The notes: a model not told the origin generated them from the sequence alone. A stretch of DNA of 64,000 nt from Symsagittifera roscoffensis (GCF_963678635.1 NC_087065.1:41105430-41169429); one strand, 5' to 3'; positions 40,445 to 50,942 are shown, numbered from the stretch's first letter. A program made the numbers and translations.

Positions 40445-40550
40445 GCTCACTATGTAGATTTTTTTTACTACGTTTTTTTTTAACCATTTTTGACTATATA
40501 GACTTTTTTTGACTATGTAGACTAATAATTTCGACTATGTAGACTTTTTT
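40445..40550. repeat. Short tandem repeat, GACTATGTAGACTTTTTT-like units
   Basis: TCACTATGTAGATTTTTTTT, TGACTATATAGACTTTTTTT, GACTATGTAGACTAATAATTTC and GACTATGTAGACTTTTTTAG give about four units of 20-25 bp. Nearby, GACATGCTCAAT recurs at 40591, 40614 and 40630. Confidence 0.55.
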
Positions 40551-40769
40551 AGGGTCAACAACTAGTTTAACAAAATCAGTAGAATTATTTGACATGCTCA
40601 ATGCTTTTCACTTGACATGCTCATCAGATGACATGCTCAATTTCATGAAAAATCAAACTTAACTACTGGCTTGGTACTTGTTACTACAGGATAGTTTCAG
40701 AGGGGACTTGAAACTTGAGGCACGCTTTTTGGTCTAACTAATACTTTGCTATATGCAAAAAATATCTCA

Positions 40770-40935
40770 TTGTATACTTTACATAGCCTGTGGAGGATGA
40801 TTAGAAAAAACATCACAAAAAATTTGTCTTGGTCTTTTTTAATTTTATCAAATTTTTGTTTCATTATACTTCAAAGAAAATAAAACGCAGTCGGAACATT
40901 CAGGGCTTCGCCCTGATATGAGCAGAATTGATAAC
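40770..40935 (+). repeat. 3' end fragment of the Helentron-like repeat
   Basis: TTTACATAGCCTGTGGAGGATGA and then AAAACGCAGTCGGAACATTC plus the perfect hairpin CAGGGC-TTC-GCCCTG. It shows the intact 3' end of the family: sub-terminal GTCGGAAC, which is the inverse of the GTTCCGAC at the 5' end, then a terminal stem-loop. Confidence 0.6.
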
Positions 40936-41385
40936 TCTTAAGCAGCAGCAGTAACAGGTCAAATCCGCGAACAATTTTTTTAATTCAAAATATACTTTTC
41001 ATACAACTCAAAAATCTAAAAGTTCGAAAAATAAACGCACCCCAACTTAACTAAAAACTAAAAATTTACTGGACCAAAAAAATTGCTACATTTAAGTTTG
41101 TATCAACTGTATTATAATTTTTTTAAAATAGACTTTTTCTGCAAAAGCTTTTGACCCAACCCCCGCCCCACCACCTCTATCAGCAATATAAATGGGTTTT
41201 TTCAGTGAATCATTCAAAATTACGAGGTTGGTTCTATGAAAGCCAATGTGCTAGAATCTCGTTAATTGCCAAATCAAATGTCACTACATTAGGGCAAGGT
41301 TACTATAAATGTTGTTGCTGAAAATTACAGATGGTAAACTATTAAAGAAAAACCTCAGAGTAAAGTCGCTGGCTTTTGCTTTAGT
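40936..41385. other. Downstream region of the cysteine-rich peptide gene, nothing else seen
   Basis: AT-rich with a C/A-rich patch (CCCAACCCCCGCCCCACCAC near 41155-41174). No ORF. No unmistakable poly(A) signal on the minus strand close to 41386. Confidence 0.35.
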
Positions 41386-41748
41386 TCAGTTTACTGCATC
41401 TTTTGATCGTTTCAATTCTGTTTCACACGGGTCTTCTCTGCACCTGCATCGGCACATTCTGAACTCACATGTTCCGACAACTTCGAAACATTCCGAATCA
41501 TAGTATTTTCTCGGCAATCGTTGCAGGTAACACAAGTTTTTGCAGTCTGTTGTGTCGTCGCATAGTATTTTTCGTCGGAAATTAGCCAAGTTCAAAACAG
41601 AGTCTCGAGACATAAACTGCTGCGCTTCAGGAAAAGGCTTCTTGTCGATATTGTATGTTTGCTTAACGCTGAAAAAACTGTACAAAATCAAGGTAGAAAC
41701 CAATAGTCGTGAAGTCAAATAATGGTGCATTTTGAAACAATTTAGCAT
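41386..41748 (-). CDS. Candidate secreted cysteine-rich peptide precursor (120 aa, CS-alpha-beta-like spacing)
   Basis: A complete ATG-to-TGA ORF. From the second Met (residue 7) the N-terminus is a good signal peptide (MHHYLTSRLLVSTLILYSFF). A charged stretch ends at FRRK (57-60), a possible propeptide cleavage site. The C-terminal 60 residues hold nine cysteines at 63, 69, 73, 87, 94, 99, 101, 103 and 108. C-x3-C (69/73), G-x-C (92-94) and C-x-C (99/101 or 101/103) in this order resemble the knot of defensin-like CS-alpha-beta peptides, although spacing is not canonical. Such peptides are antimicrobial, venom-like or signalling molecules; nothing here decides which. No intron. I do not recognise a close family. 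Confidence 0.45.
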   Translation of the reverse strand: MLNCFKMHHYLTSRLLVSTLILYSFFSVKQTYNIDKKPFPEAQQFMSRDSVLNLANFRRKILCDDTTDCKNLCYLQRLPRKYYDSECFEVVGTCEFRMCRCRCREDPCETELKRSKDAVN

Positions 41749-42916
41749 TCACTTAATATCTACGAAATAAAATAATTCTAATGACGGCAACTTCAAAATG
41801 AACTGGAAGAAATATAATGATTCAAATTATTGTGAGAGAATAGCCCAAATACTATTTAGCTCAAAAGAAAATTAATATGGATCAAGTTTTAAGGGTCACA
41901 AGTTCATTGGGTAAATACAACAATGGCAAACCAGAAGTAAATATCAAAATTGCACAATCAAATATCAAAACACTCAAACCTTAAGAGGCAGTATGATTTC
42001 CACATAATTGTACACACTAGTATCATTCCTGTATCATCATAGGATGCAAGCGGACGAAAAACTTTACGGCAAAAGAACGGATTTCATTCCGGCCATTTCT
42101 ATTTATGTCAAAAAAAACTTTTCAACCCTCGAAAAATTATTTCACAAATTCCCAGAGCTACGTATTTCATTACGTTTTTAAAGTTTTTACAGGCTTTTTT
42201 CTTCCTCAGTTCGTATGATTTTGTTACAAAATCTAGTTTTGTTTAGACTGTGATAGATTATAAAAAATAGATTAAATTTGTTTGCTAGTAGCTACCAGTC
42301 TATGAGCTTGTTAAGGACGCCTCGTAAGCAGTGTACAAACTAGCAAATTTTCAGCGTGAAGCATGTATCTACTGAAAAGAAATCCATAGAAGATGGTTAA
42401 AAAACTTATTTTAGTTCGATAATATTTGAATCTATTTGAATTCACTTAATTTCTTGGTGCATAAGTCTGTACAAATCACGGAATTTAAGAATCAATTTTG
42501 ACAATGTTGCTTTTTTGCTTAAATGAATAGCTTCAGTTATGAATTTTCAAAATCAAATTGATATAAATACTAATAAGTTTTCATATTCTTGTACTAGTTG
42601 CTCATAACTTAATTTTTGATTGAGTTTTTCTTGCTGGGACATTGATTTTTTTATTCATGTGATAACACGCTATTGACGATGAAGCAGGTATGTTCAATTC
42701 TAATTACCTTTGCCAGTGTTGTAGTCAATTCGTTAGCATAAGATAACTTGCTTGAGTAAATTTTGTGATCGGTTTTAAGTATTCGTAAACAATATTCTTT
42801 TTACTGAGAAAAAAACACACAAAAAGCAAGGGACGATACAGTTTGAGAAATGATTTTTTGTTGGTAGCTTTGTTTCTACTGTATTTCAAGCCATTCCGAT
42901 TTTTGTTCTCTTATTG
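41749..42916. other. Intergenic, no gene seen
   Basis: AT-rich sequence without credible ORFs. A hairpin-like GTTTTTAAAGTTTTTACAGG patch near 42173 is the only structure noticed. It includes the upstream region of the cysteine-rich peptide gene; no clear TATA box. Confidence 0.45.
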
Positions 42917-43392
42917 TTCCGACTTTCGATACGAAAGTAACGGAATATTTGTGCTCGGGGTGGGTTTTTTTTTCTTCAGACATATTTCGACTTTTTAACT
43001 AGCCATTTTTGACGGAATTTTTTTTTATCTCATTCGAAAGGTATTGTTGTCTTGAGCTCAAATTTGAAAAGATATTTCACCTGTGATCATTTTTCGTAAA
43101 GTTACGGGGGTTTAAAGATTGCCATTTTGGCCAATTTGGGACAATTAACGCGCGATATATTTCGCGTTATTAACGCGTAAGCGGAGAGTTAATCCATCTT
43201 AGAAATCGTTCCATATTGGTTGAACGAAGCTTATGTGCCATAAATGATTTGTTACAAGGAGCTGAATCTATCTTTTTGTACTTAATATGGCGTGTGGGGG
43301 GATGATTTTCATAAAAATATTCAACTTAAAAAAATTCACTTTATTTTATTACATTTAATTTTTTAATGTTATTACTGCTTCATAAAACCTTA
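42917..43392 (+). repeat. Helentron-like repeat, 5' part, interrupted by element 2
   Basis: It starts with the palindrome TTCCGACTTTCG-ATA-CGAAAG-TAA-CGGAA (42917-42945), followed by GTGCTCGGGGTGGGTTTTTT and the family body with GACAATTAACGCGCGATATA and GGCGTGTGGGGGGATGATTT. It is cut at 43392 by the LTR of element 2 and continues at 62099-62147 (GGCAGTCGGAACATTCAGGG, hairpin, GATACGAGCAG). The whole unit is about 520 bp. Inverse sub-terminal motifs (GTTCCGAC near the 5' end, GTCGGAAC near the 3' end) plus a 3' stem-loop are the layout of Helentron-derived short elements such as DINE/HINE. Confidence 0.6.
43389..43392 (+). repeat. Target site duplication CTTA, left copy (element 2)
   Basis: CTTA directly precedes the TG of the left LTR and recurs directly after the CA of the right LTR at 62099-62102. 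Four bases suit gypsy-type integrases. Confidence 0.85.
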
Positions 43393-43802
43393 TGAGTTAG
43401 GACCGATGGGTATAACTCATAGAGTAATTTCGGATAGGGTACACCGTCTGCTCGTCACGCTATCTTATTTTCGGCCGGATAGATTCGTGCAACTTCTTAG
43501 TCTAATACCGATCCTAATCTTACTCTTATACTATCTAGTCTCAGGTTGTTTAACTAGTCTCTGCTAGGCTCAATAGATCTAGGGTATACTGGTTTATTGC
43601 GGCTGCTGAAGTACTCGGGAGAGTTCAACTAATTTCTAAGTTAAATTCAAATCTCTCTGGTGCTGAAATTACAAGTAATTTCAGCACTTACAAATAAGTG
43701 GATTGTTAGTTAGATGGATCATGATTGGTTAATATTAAATACTTTACATTGGTAAAATATCTAATTTATCCAATCATAAAATGTAGTTTAGATCAGGTTC
43801 CA
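43393..43802 (-). repeat. 3' LTR of element 2 (410 bp)
   Basis: In element sense it begins TGGAACCTGATC and ends CCTAACTCA. On reading I found no difference from the copy at 61689-62098. A TATA-like AGTATAAGAG stands on the minus strand at about 43533-43524. Contains ATTGG / CCAAT pairs (near 43723 and 43773) and an inverted CTGAAATTAC-AAGTAATTTCAG (43662-43684). Confidence 0.93.
43524..43533 (-). promoter_or_regulatory. TATA-like box in the element 2 LTR
   Basis: AGTATAAGAG on the minus strand, mid-LTR, with CCAAT-type motifs upstream in element sense; the functional copy would be the same site in the 5' LTR (about 61820-61829). Motif and position only. Confidence 0.3.
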
Positions 43803-45192
43803 CCCATCCGGGTTTTACAGAGTTTTTTAGAATAGTCTTTTTGCAATTCAAAGGATGGATGATGGACGTTGGTATTTGGCGAACATCATAATTCTTCTGG
43901 GTTCTCTTGTTAGAGAAGTTCCAAGTTCAATCGCTGTGTCTTCTCATGACAACGAATGGGTTTTCGCAACAAACTCAAATCTGATTTCAGAATGGTTGGC
44001 TATGACAGGTTTTTCTGTTCCATGTAGACAACTTCTTTTGGGTTGACCTTGTCTGGGAATGGCGTGGAGATTGTGCGTGGAGGGGATGCCTGGTTACTCG
44101 GATCTGTACGTATACTTGAACATCGAGGTGGTCATTGGTCTAGTTCAATGAAGTCCTTTTCTGCGAAGTCAAGTCGTACTCTAAATCCTTTGAGTTGTGA
44201 TTGTGGGCGGCATATTGATTGTAGTTGGCCATTCTTTCTCGAGTGTAGTAGGGTCGTTTTGTCTTTGGATGTTCGTCCTTGGTGTTGTAGTCTGATCTAT
44301 GTATTGCATAATGTAATTTACATTTTATAAAACTTTTATTAGTTTAATATTTTTTAATTATGATTTTAGTTAGTTGTTTTCACAAAAGCTTTTTGTTTTA
44401 GTTCAGTTATTTTGAAGAGTTTTTCTTATGTTTTGTTGGTTGTGTCCTTTTTTCAAAAATCAAATTGTTTGTGGTATGGGTTTGTCTTTCGACTTTTTTG
44501 TGTTTTATTATTTCTTTCTTAGACTTTATAATAGTCTTCAAAAGAATAAATTATCCAGTTTTAAACTGGGTTAATCCGGTTTGGGTACCGTTGGTTTCCT
44601 TTTCTTAGTCATGCTGTTATGCTATGTGTTATGGTGTTTAGTAAGCTGCATTGGTTAGTTTTGTTTAGTATATAATTCCTTTCCAACCGGGTTAAAGGAA
44701 AGTTTGAAACGTGTTATCTTGTGTTAGAGTTATCGAGTGTGAAAGCTTGAAACTGAAATTCATTATTTTAAACAATTCTTCGTGGGCGAGCTGTGCGAGT
44801 TTGGATAGAATTCTTGTGCGAGTGAATGAAAATAGCAAAAGGTTAGTACTGTATTTGCTTCTTATTAATTTACTACATAGAATTTTATCTTTACTGCTAG
44901 TTGTTGGGGAAAATTAAGTTACAAATTTTCATCATTATTAGATTTACTGCTTGTGGGGGAAAAATTTATAAATTAATTTACTGCATTGGTATTATATTTA
45001 TTTAATTGTTGGTGTAAAAATTTAATAGGGTTTTAAACAGTTTTGAAGAAGTTTGCTATTTTTTATTTTTCTTTTGTGAATTTTTCAGATGATCTAGGAT
45101 GAAGGCTAAAATTCTAAAGAAAACATGGATAAAGAATGGTGAGTTTCTAATATTTAAATTAGTTAGTAATATGTATAATTCATACTTACCTG
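43803..45192 (-). other. 3' non-coding block of element 2
   Basis: About 1.4 kb between the last ORF and the 3' LTR. Sense-strand reading gives only short open stretches broken by stops (for example LDFAEKDFIELDQ and PPRTISTPFPDKVNPKE around 43950-44180), possibly a decayed further ORF. Next to the LTR is CCGGATGGG, a weak polypurine tract. Two + strand ORFs (43855-44046, 44043-44330) are antisense and not convincing. Confidence 0.4.
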
Positions 45193-47001
45193 TTAGTCGT
45201 CGGGGAAGAAACCGTGGGGGAAAATGTCGTGGATAAGATCTGAAGTTGTTAGTAATTTGGCTAAGATGCGGATGATATTTTTAGTTTGAAGCAGTGGCCA
45301 AAGCAATTGAAGTGCCTTAATGGTGGTTAGTTCTTCAGTGCCAACTGCAAATTCATAAGGTGTGTTTTGGATTAGATTATATAATTTGTGGTTGAATTTA
45401 GTGTTATGGATGAATTCTAAAATGGGGATTTCTATAGGTTGTACAAACTCGTGTGGGATGAGGAAGGGTCGGGATTCTTCTGCGTTGAAGGTCTTGGTGA
45501 TGGGACAAAAGATATACATTTGGGTTATGGGATCATAATTTCGAAGAATACCATGAAGGTTAGTATCTTTAATGCAATATGTGAAGTTAAGAAAGAATGG
45601 TGAGGTGTATTTGGAATTGATGAATTGGAAACGATGGTGTGGTTGTCTGGAGGGAGTGTGTAGGTCAAAGTGATTTTGGATGAAACGATAATAAGTATAT
45701 GTGTGTGTTTGTTTAGTGCGCAACATAATATCGTGTGAGCAGTGCAAATCTCTTTCATGTGGTGCAAGGAAATGAAAGGTTAGTGAAAATATTTGGAAGC
45801 GTTCTTTAAAACTTTCGTAGGCCTGCGTGTCTGTTAGTGCTTCTGAAATAATGTGGTCAAACTTGCGATCGAAGATATTTAGTGTAAATACATATGGTGT
45901 TTTAATGAAAAATTTATCGGTGATTTGTGGGTTAGCGAAGCGATCGTCGTCTAAGAATTGATCTTGGTTAGTTCTGATGATGTTATGATCGTAATATTCT
46001 AGTGTATATTCATTAGCTCGGGGTGCAGTGTGTGTTTTTAGTGATTTTTTATATCCAATGTAAGTAAATTGTCTAGGTGTTAGTGTTGTAGTGAGTCGAT
46101 ATAGCATGTCCTTATTTCGTTCTATATCGATATGAGTGTTAGATAAAGGTAAGCAAAGGGGATTTGTAAAATGATAATATGAGGTCCAAGGAAGGGTAGG
46201 CATTAAAACGTATTCGTCTACAAAGTTACGTGTCTCGTTAGTGTCATGAGGGGTGTTTAAGGTGTATTGTGGAAATGAGGGTAAGGTGATAGCTAAAAAT
46301 TCTTTTGTGTTAGTGTGTTGTGGATGGTTGATATATTCACGGGCTGTTCCTGGTTTCGCTGGGAAAGGATGGTTGGGGAACTTCCTTTTAAAAGTGCGGT
46401 AAGCTCTATTAGTGCTGAGTGAAGATTCAGTAGTTGTGGATGATGGTGCTAATGATTCAGTATAAATTGAAGAGGGTGTAGGGGTAGGAGGGTTGGATGA
46501 ATCTATTGTGGATGAGATTTGGTTTATGGTTGGGGTGTCAAGGTGGTAGGGTTGTTGTTGTAGGGTAATAAAATTATCTAGTTCTGGGGAGATTCGGGGG
46601 GTGTCTGGAGAATGAGATGATTGGTCTGAGTGGAGTGAGGAGTAGGTTGGAGTGACTTGGGAAGCATAAGAGGGTGTAGAATTGGTTGGGTCAGGGTTAT
46701 TTGGTAGTATGGGTTGAAAAGGGGGTTGGGAAAAATTTAAGGGATTGGTGTGAAAATTATTTGATGGAGATGGTTCAGAGTCGGCAAATTCATCGGGGGT
46801 TTCAATATTCGGGTCATTGAGTTGTGAGATGGAGTATAAAACTGAGATGTGTGAATTAGTATCGGAATTCATGCCGGATGTTACATTACTGGATGGGAAA
46901 TCGGGTGGCGGAAAAGCAAAAAGTGGTATTATTGGGATTGGAGTGGTGAGGTTGGTTGGGTGGGAATTTGATCGGTGTAGGGATCCAAGTTGTCGGCTCA
47001 T
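45193..47001 (-). CDS. Element 2 3' ORF: 602-aa protein of unknown function, start overlapping the Env stop
   Basis: ATG at 47001 overlaps the stop of the Env-like frame (ATGA), which suggests translation by termination-reinitiation or a spliced message. Residues 1-210 are disordered and very rich in Pro, Ser, Thr and Asn. Residues about 215-602 look globular, rich in aromatic residues and His, with few Cys (LHCSHD, FTYCIKDTN, YIFCPITKTF), and a helical C-terminus (ALQLLWPLLQTKNIIRILAK). No signal peptide or membrane helix. The uninterrupted frame argues for selection until recently. I recognise no family; it is an accessory or regulatory retroviral-type protein by position only. Confidence 0.75.
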   Translation of the reverse strand: MSRQLGSLHRSNSHPTNLTTPIPIIPLFAFPPPDFPSSNVTSGMNSDTNSHISVLYSISQLNDPNIETPDEFADSEPSPSNNFHTNPLNFSQPPFQPILPNNPDPTNSTPSYASQVTPTYSSLHSDQSSHSPDTPRISPELDNFITLQQQPYHLDTPTINQISSTIDSSNPPTPTPSSIYTESLAPSSTTTESSLSTNRAYRTFKRKFPNHPFPAKPGTAREYINHPQHTNTKEFLAITLPSFPQYTLNTPHDTNETRNFVDEYVLMPTLPWTSYYHFTNPLCLPLSNTHIDIERNKDMLYRLTTTLTPRQFTYIGYKKSLKTHTAPRANEYTLEYYDHNIIRTNQDQFLDDDRFANPQITDKFFIKTPYVFTLNIFDRKFDHIISEALTDTQAYESFKERFQIFSLTFHFLAPHERDLHCSHDIMLRTKQTHTYTYYRFIQNHFDLHTPSRQPHHRFQFINSKYTSPFFLNFTYCIKDTNLHGILRNYDPITQMYIFCPITKTFNAEESRPFLIPHEFVQPIEIPILEFIHNTKFNHKLYNLIQNTPYEFAVGTEELTTIKALQLLWPLLQTKNIIRILAKLLTTSDLIHDIFPHGFFPDD

Positions 47002-49637
47002 CGTGGGCTAAAAAAATTATTATTTTGAGACTGAAAAGCGGTGGTATGGGGTTTTTCTACAATTTGTTCATAAGTATGTTCATCTTGTGAGTGGTGTGGC
47101 ATTATATGTTGGATGGGACTTTGTGATATGGTTGGTCTAAAATTATTATGTGTTATGGCTAAATTTCGAAAATTACGTGGGACTAGGGATAATGGATGGT
47201 TATGTGGTAGGGGTGGTAACTGTGGTGCTGTTGGTGTTGTGTCTGCATTGTTATGTTCTTCGTCGTATGTGTTCTGTCTTGTTGCTATTTTTGTGTTATA
47301 TTCTTTTATTTGTGCGTCTAAAAGAATTTTGTTTATAGATGTAGAAAATATTCCAAAAAATCCTGCAAATAGTATGCGTGCTACACTTGCTTGTCTATTG
47401 ACTTGTATGTGTATAGCACATGTGTTATAGATTCCTTTTAAGAGTGAAAAAAGAAATCCAATAAAGTTAAACATTGCGTATAAAATAGTCAGTTTTTCTA
47501 AGATGTAGTAGGGCCATCCTAGAAAATCAAGAATTTCATTCTTGAGTGTAACAAAGCTAAAAATATTGATAGGTGATATATCTTGGGGACGGTATTTTTC
47601 ACCGTTTAGATATATATAATCTTTAATGTCTTTAAAATATCCGCTATAGTCTTGCGTATAGATGTCTGCAAATCCTGCGGTTTCGGCAAGTTTGCGTAAG
47701 TTTTGGTCAATTGATTGTCTTTGTATTGTGTCCATTTGTGTTAATAATTCCTGGAATTGTTGTGCTCTAATGTGATGTTGAATATCTGATTTTGAGTATA
47801 TTCCTATTGATTGTAAGTCTATATTTGGGTTTCGAGCGATAGCGCGAATGCTTTCTGGTGAAAATTTTTTGAGTGATTGCATTAATGTGGGATATGGGGT
47901 GAGAAGGTAATATTTATCTTCATCAGGGTTTAGTTGTACTACGTTGTGGCTTTTTTCTGATCCACATGGAACTGCGGTATCCCAGAAATAGGTTCTTCGT
48001 GAAAGTGTGTCAACGAAATGTACTTTATTCTTATAAAAGATAGGGATTCTTTTATAGCATCGTTTATCTTCAAAAACGTATAGTGGTGATACTTTTTTAG
48101 TACAAGTATAAAACCATAAGATGTTTCCTTCATAGTCTAAAAAATTTGATCTATTTCCTGATAGTAAATATCCTGCGTAGGGTATTTTTAATACTGCTAT
48201 TGCAAGTGATTATAATATTTGTGATCTTTCTAATTCGCATAGTTGGTGTAATGTTTCTAATTCGGAGAGTGACATTTCTTGAAAAATTCGGCTAATCGTG
48301 TAGTCTAGTTTCATATCTAAGTGAATATCATAGTGGATATTACCAAAATATGTACTATTCATTAGTGATAGTTCTTGTAAACGTGTGCTTTGATCGTTTT
48401 GGGGTTTTAAATGTCCACCAGGTTGACCTGTATTCTTTTGAAAATTAACTGGTATATATGATGTTCCTTCGTTTAGGGGATGACTTGTGGCGTATGGGTC
48501 GACTTTTATTTTTCCAGTGGTCATGTCGAATCCATTTTCGTATTCAACTAATATTTCAGAGTATTGTGTTTTGTGAAGTGGGTTTCTATATTTACATGCA
48601 AGTTCTGTTTCTTGATATATTTGAAAACGTGTTAATTTATTTTCTATATTATGAATGTTTCGAAAATTAGAACTTATTTTTCGTAATGGATTTACTTGTT
48701 CATATGGTATTGATTGTAAAAAATATTTTTCGTGAAATTTTATCATACGAGCGTGTATTTTTGCTACTTGAAATGTTGTACATGTGTCTTCGGGGAACCA
48801 AACAATTGTTGCTTGTGTTCTGGTTGTAGGGTCGCAATAACCTTGGTCGTTTTTACAAGGTAATCTAATTCCTTGATAAATCATTGTGTTGTCTGATAAA
48901 TCTCGTGTGAGTTGTATTTTTTCGAGTTGTATTTTCCAATCGAAAAACATTATTTCTTGGTATCCTTTATTTTTTGTGTCTGCTTTGCAGTTTGATGGGT
49001 CATTTATACCAATGTGTGGTATCCAGTGTTTATCGTGCATGTCATAGGTTAATCGTCCGTGTGCGCCGTTGTATGGGTATTTTTCATCTAATTTTATATG
49101 TCCTTGATATCTTTCAAGTTCTGCTTGATGTACAGAATCTGAAAAAACTTGGAAATATACTAAATTTCTATCTGTGTTTTTATTTTTTGTGATGTTTAGT
49201 CGGAGTAATTCGTTTTTACAATCTTCGGGGTTGAGATGTAAAAGTCGTTCTATATTACTCTGGTAGAATGATTCATGGTCAAGTCGGTTTTTATTTCCGT
49301 TTGAGACTTGTGAACAATGTACTTTCTTTTCAGAAAATGTTGCTGTGGATTTATATCCTATAACTGTAGTTGCTCGGGCTTTTTAATAAAGTGTTGCTAT
49401 TACATTTGTAGTTTCTATGGCTTGGGGTTCTGTTTCGCACTGTGATACTTGATTTATTGCATACTTGTGTAGTGTTTTTTGTTCGTTTTCTTCACAATCG
49501 TAATGTGTTACTAATAAATCTTGGGGTCTTGTGCGGGGAGAAGGGTTTATGTTTTGATTTGAGATTACTAGAAAAAGGAGTTGGAGAAAAATTAATAATT
49601 TTAGAATATAAATGTGTATGATAATCCTGAGTATGGG
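46998..49637 (-). CDS. env: Env-like membrane glycoprotein frame, no ATG, two in-frame stops
   Basis: A single frame of 880 codons from 49637 to the TGA at 46998, interrupted by TAA at 49383-49385 (codon 85) and TAA at 48210-48212 (codon 476). It opens without Met just behind an acceptor-like CCATACTCAG and starts with a signal-peptide-like helix (IYILKLLIFLQLLFLVIS), so a spliced leader would supply the start, as in errantiviruses. The ectodomain has many Cys and several N-glycosylation sites (NIT, NST, NRS). Near codons 680-720 is a membrane-spanning helix (LTILYAMFNFIGFLFSLL), possibly a second hydrophobic stretch (ILFAGFFGIFSTSI), then a Pro/His-rich tail. Position after pol and topology support Env; which viral fusion family it came from cannot be told by eye. 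As it stands the frame is broken. Confidence 0.7.
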
Positions 49638-50734
49638 TTATGAAATGTGATGTAACCAATTGTCTTTTTGGTATATCTGTCGTATTTATATATTACTTCA
49701 GTGGTTATAAATGGTGGTGGTAGTGATTGAGCTGTTATGTTTGGTGGGTTCAATGGGTAGGGATGTTGAGTAATGTTGTTTAATTTAACTGTGATTTCAA
49801 ACTTTAATTGTAAACTGTTTTGTTGGAGTATTTGGATATTGTGATCACGGATATCGTCATGAATGTCTTGTCGGTATTGTAATCTATTAAGTGCCCAGTT
49901 GTGGAGGCGATTACTTTCTAGATGTTGTCCAAATAATGGTGGAGGGGCTGTAAATGTATTCCAATCTAGTCTTAAAGGGATATTTGTTGATGATTGTTCT
50001 CGATATCTGGCGTCGAGATTATTTGGAAAATTTAAGTTAAAAGGTGGTGGTGAAATCTGGTTTATTGATGGTGTTGATGGTAGTGATAATGTTTCTGGTA
50101 GTGATGAGGATGTTGTTGTATCCGTAGAAATATCTATTGGATCATTGACTAAACTTAATTCACCTTGTGTAAATGAATGTGTTGTCCAATATGGTAGTCG
50201 TGATGCCTGGTTTGGGGGGTTAAAGGGATTTTCACGTATTTGTTCAGATGTTGGTGTTGAACCTAAGTAATCTGATGGTAGGCTTGAGGTGCTACGTTGT
50301 GAAAGAAGCGTAGGGGTTTCTGGTAATATACCAATGGGGTTTTCTGGAGTGTTTTGTGATGGGGATTGAGGTATGTCAAAATGAACTCGGGGAGTTTGAA
50401 AATTCCTGTTTCGTCGAGGATGTATAATTTGTCTATTTATTTCGACTGTATTTTGGTTTTGACTAGGATTTCTTATTCTACTTAATTCTTGTGGTAGTGT
50501 TGGGTATAAGTTATATGTTGGTTCGCTTAGAGGTGCTTGTCGTTGAACTGGTTCTAGTGGTTCTAATAAACGAGCGTGTCGTTCTTCAAAAGTGTATGGG
50601 TTATGTTGAAAGGAAATTCGTGTAGATGTTTGAGGATTATGGGTAGTTGAAGGTGTTGTTGGGTTATCTTGGGATGATGTCGGTGAAGACTGACTTTGTG
50701 ACTTTTGGGTAGCAATTTTTGATAGCTTTTTGGT
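49601..50734 (-). CDS. Element 2 Met-less ORF, 377 codons, Pro/Ser/Thr/Gln-rich
   Basis: The minus strand is open for 377 codons from 50734 to TAA at 49601 with no ATG anywhere, so ordinary ORF scans that need a start miss it. It begins directly after an AG (CTAAAAGAATAG) that looks like a splice acceptor with a branch-point-like CTAA. The first 200 residues are low complexity (KKLSKIATQKSQSQ, TTPSTTHNPQTS), followed by a more ordered part (LRLDWNTFTAPPPLFGQHLE, LNRLQYRQDIHDDIRDH, YDRYTKKTIGYITF). The next frame (Env) opens within its last codons. A real, spliced gene is likely given the length and lack of stops; the N-terminus resembles that of the 602-aa ORF in composition. Function unknown. 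Confidence 0.6.
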   Translation of the reverse strand, partial: TKKLSKIATQKSQSQSSPTSSQDNPTTPSTTHNPQTSTRISFQHNPYTFEERHARLLEPLEPVQRQAPLSEPTYNLYPTLPQELSRIRNPSQNQNTVEINRQIIHPRRNRNFQTPRVHFDIPQSPSQNTPENPIGILPETPTLLSQRSTSSLPSDYLGSTPTSEQIRENPFNPPNQASRLPYWTTHSFTQGELSLVNDPIDISTDTTTSSSLPETLSLPSTPSINQISPPPFNLNFPNNLDARYREQSSTNIPLRLDWNTFTAPPPLFGQHLESNRLHNWALNRLQYRQDIHDDIRDHNIQILQQNSLQLKFEITVKLNNITQHPYPLNPPNITAQSLPPPFITTEVIYKYDRYTKKTIGYITFHNPYSGLSYTFIF

Positions 50735-50754
50735 CTATTCTTTTAGTGAAAAAG

Positions 50755-50931
50755 TTAATGTTTATTATAGTATTCTTCTAAGAAAAAAATTAGGAGGATT
50801 GTTGCTGGAGCGAATGTGATGATTGCTTTCTTTATACATTTGCATATGGTCAAAATGAGGGATGATAGAAATGTTATGAAAATTACAAATAGTAGAAAAA
50901 TATCAGTTCTACTGAAAAAAGTTCGTATCAT
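50755..50931 (-). CDS. Small two-helix membrane protein ORF (58 aa) in element 2
   Basis: ATG at 50931 to TAA at 50755. MIRTFFSRTDIFLLFVIFIT starts a first hydrophobic helix (11-30), a short Cys/Lys loop (CKCIKK) follows, then a second helix (about 37-51) and an acidic end. Viroporin-like in size and shape. It lies between IN and the Met-less ORF, next to another hydrophobic ORF. May be chance in an A/T-rich strand, but two in a row are suggestive. Confidence 0.35.
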   Translation of the reverse strand: MIRTFFSRTDIFLLFVIFITFLSSLILTICKCIKKAIITFAPATILLIFFLEEYYNKH

Positions 50932-50942
50932 TTAGACAAGTT

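Noticed and set aside
43855-44330. Two overlapping + strand ORFs in the 3' part of element 2
   Set aside because: They are antisense to the element, T/G-rich like the whole + strand of it, and have no recognisable motif.
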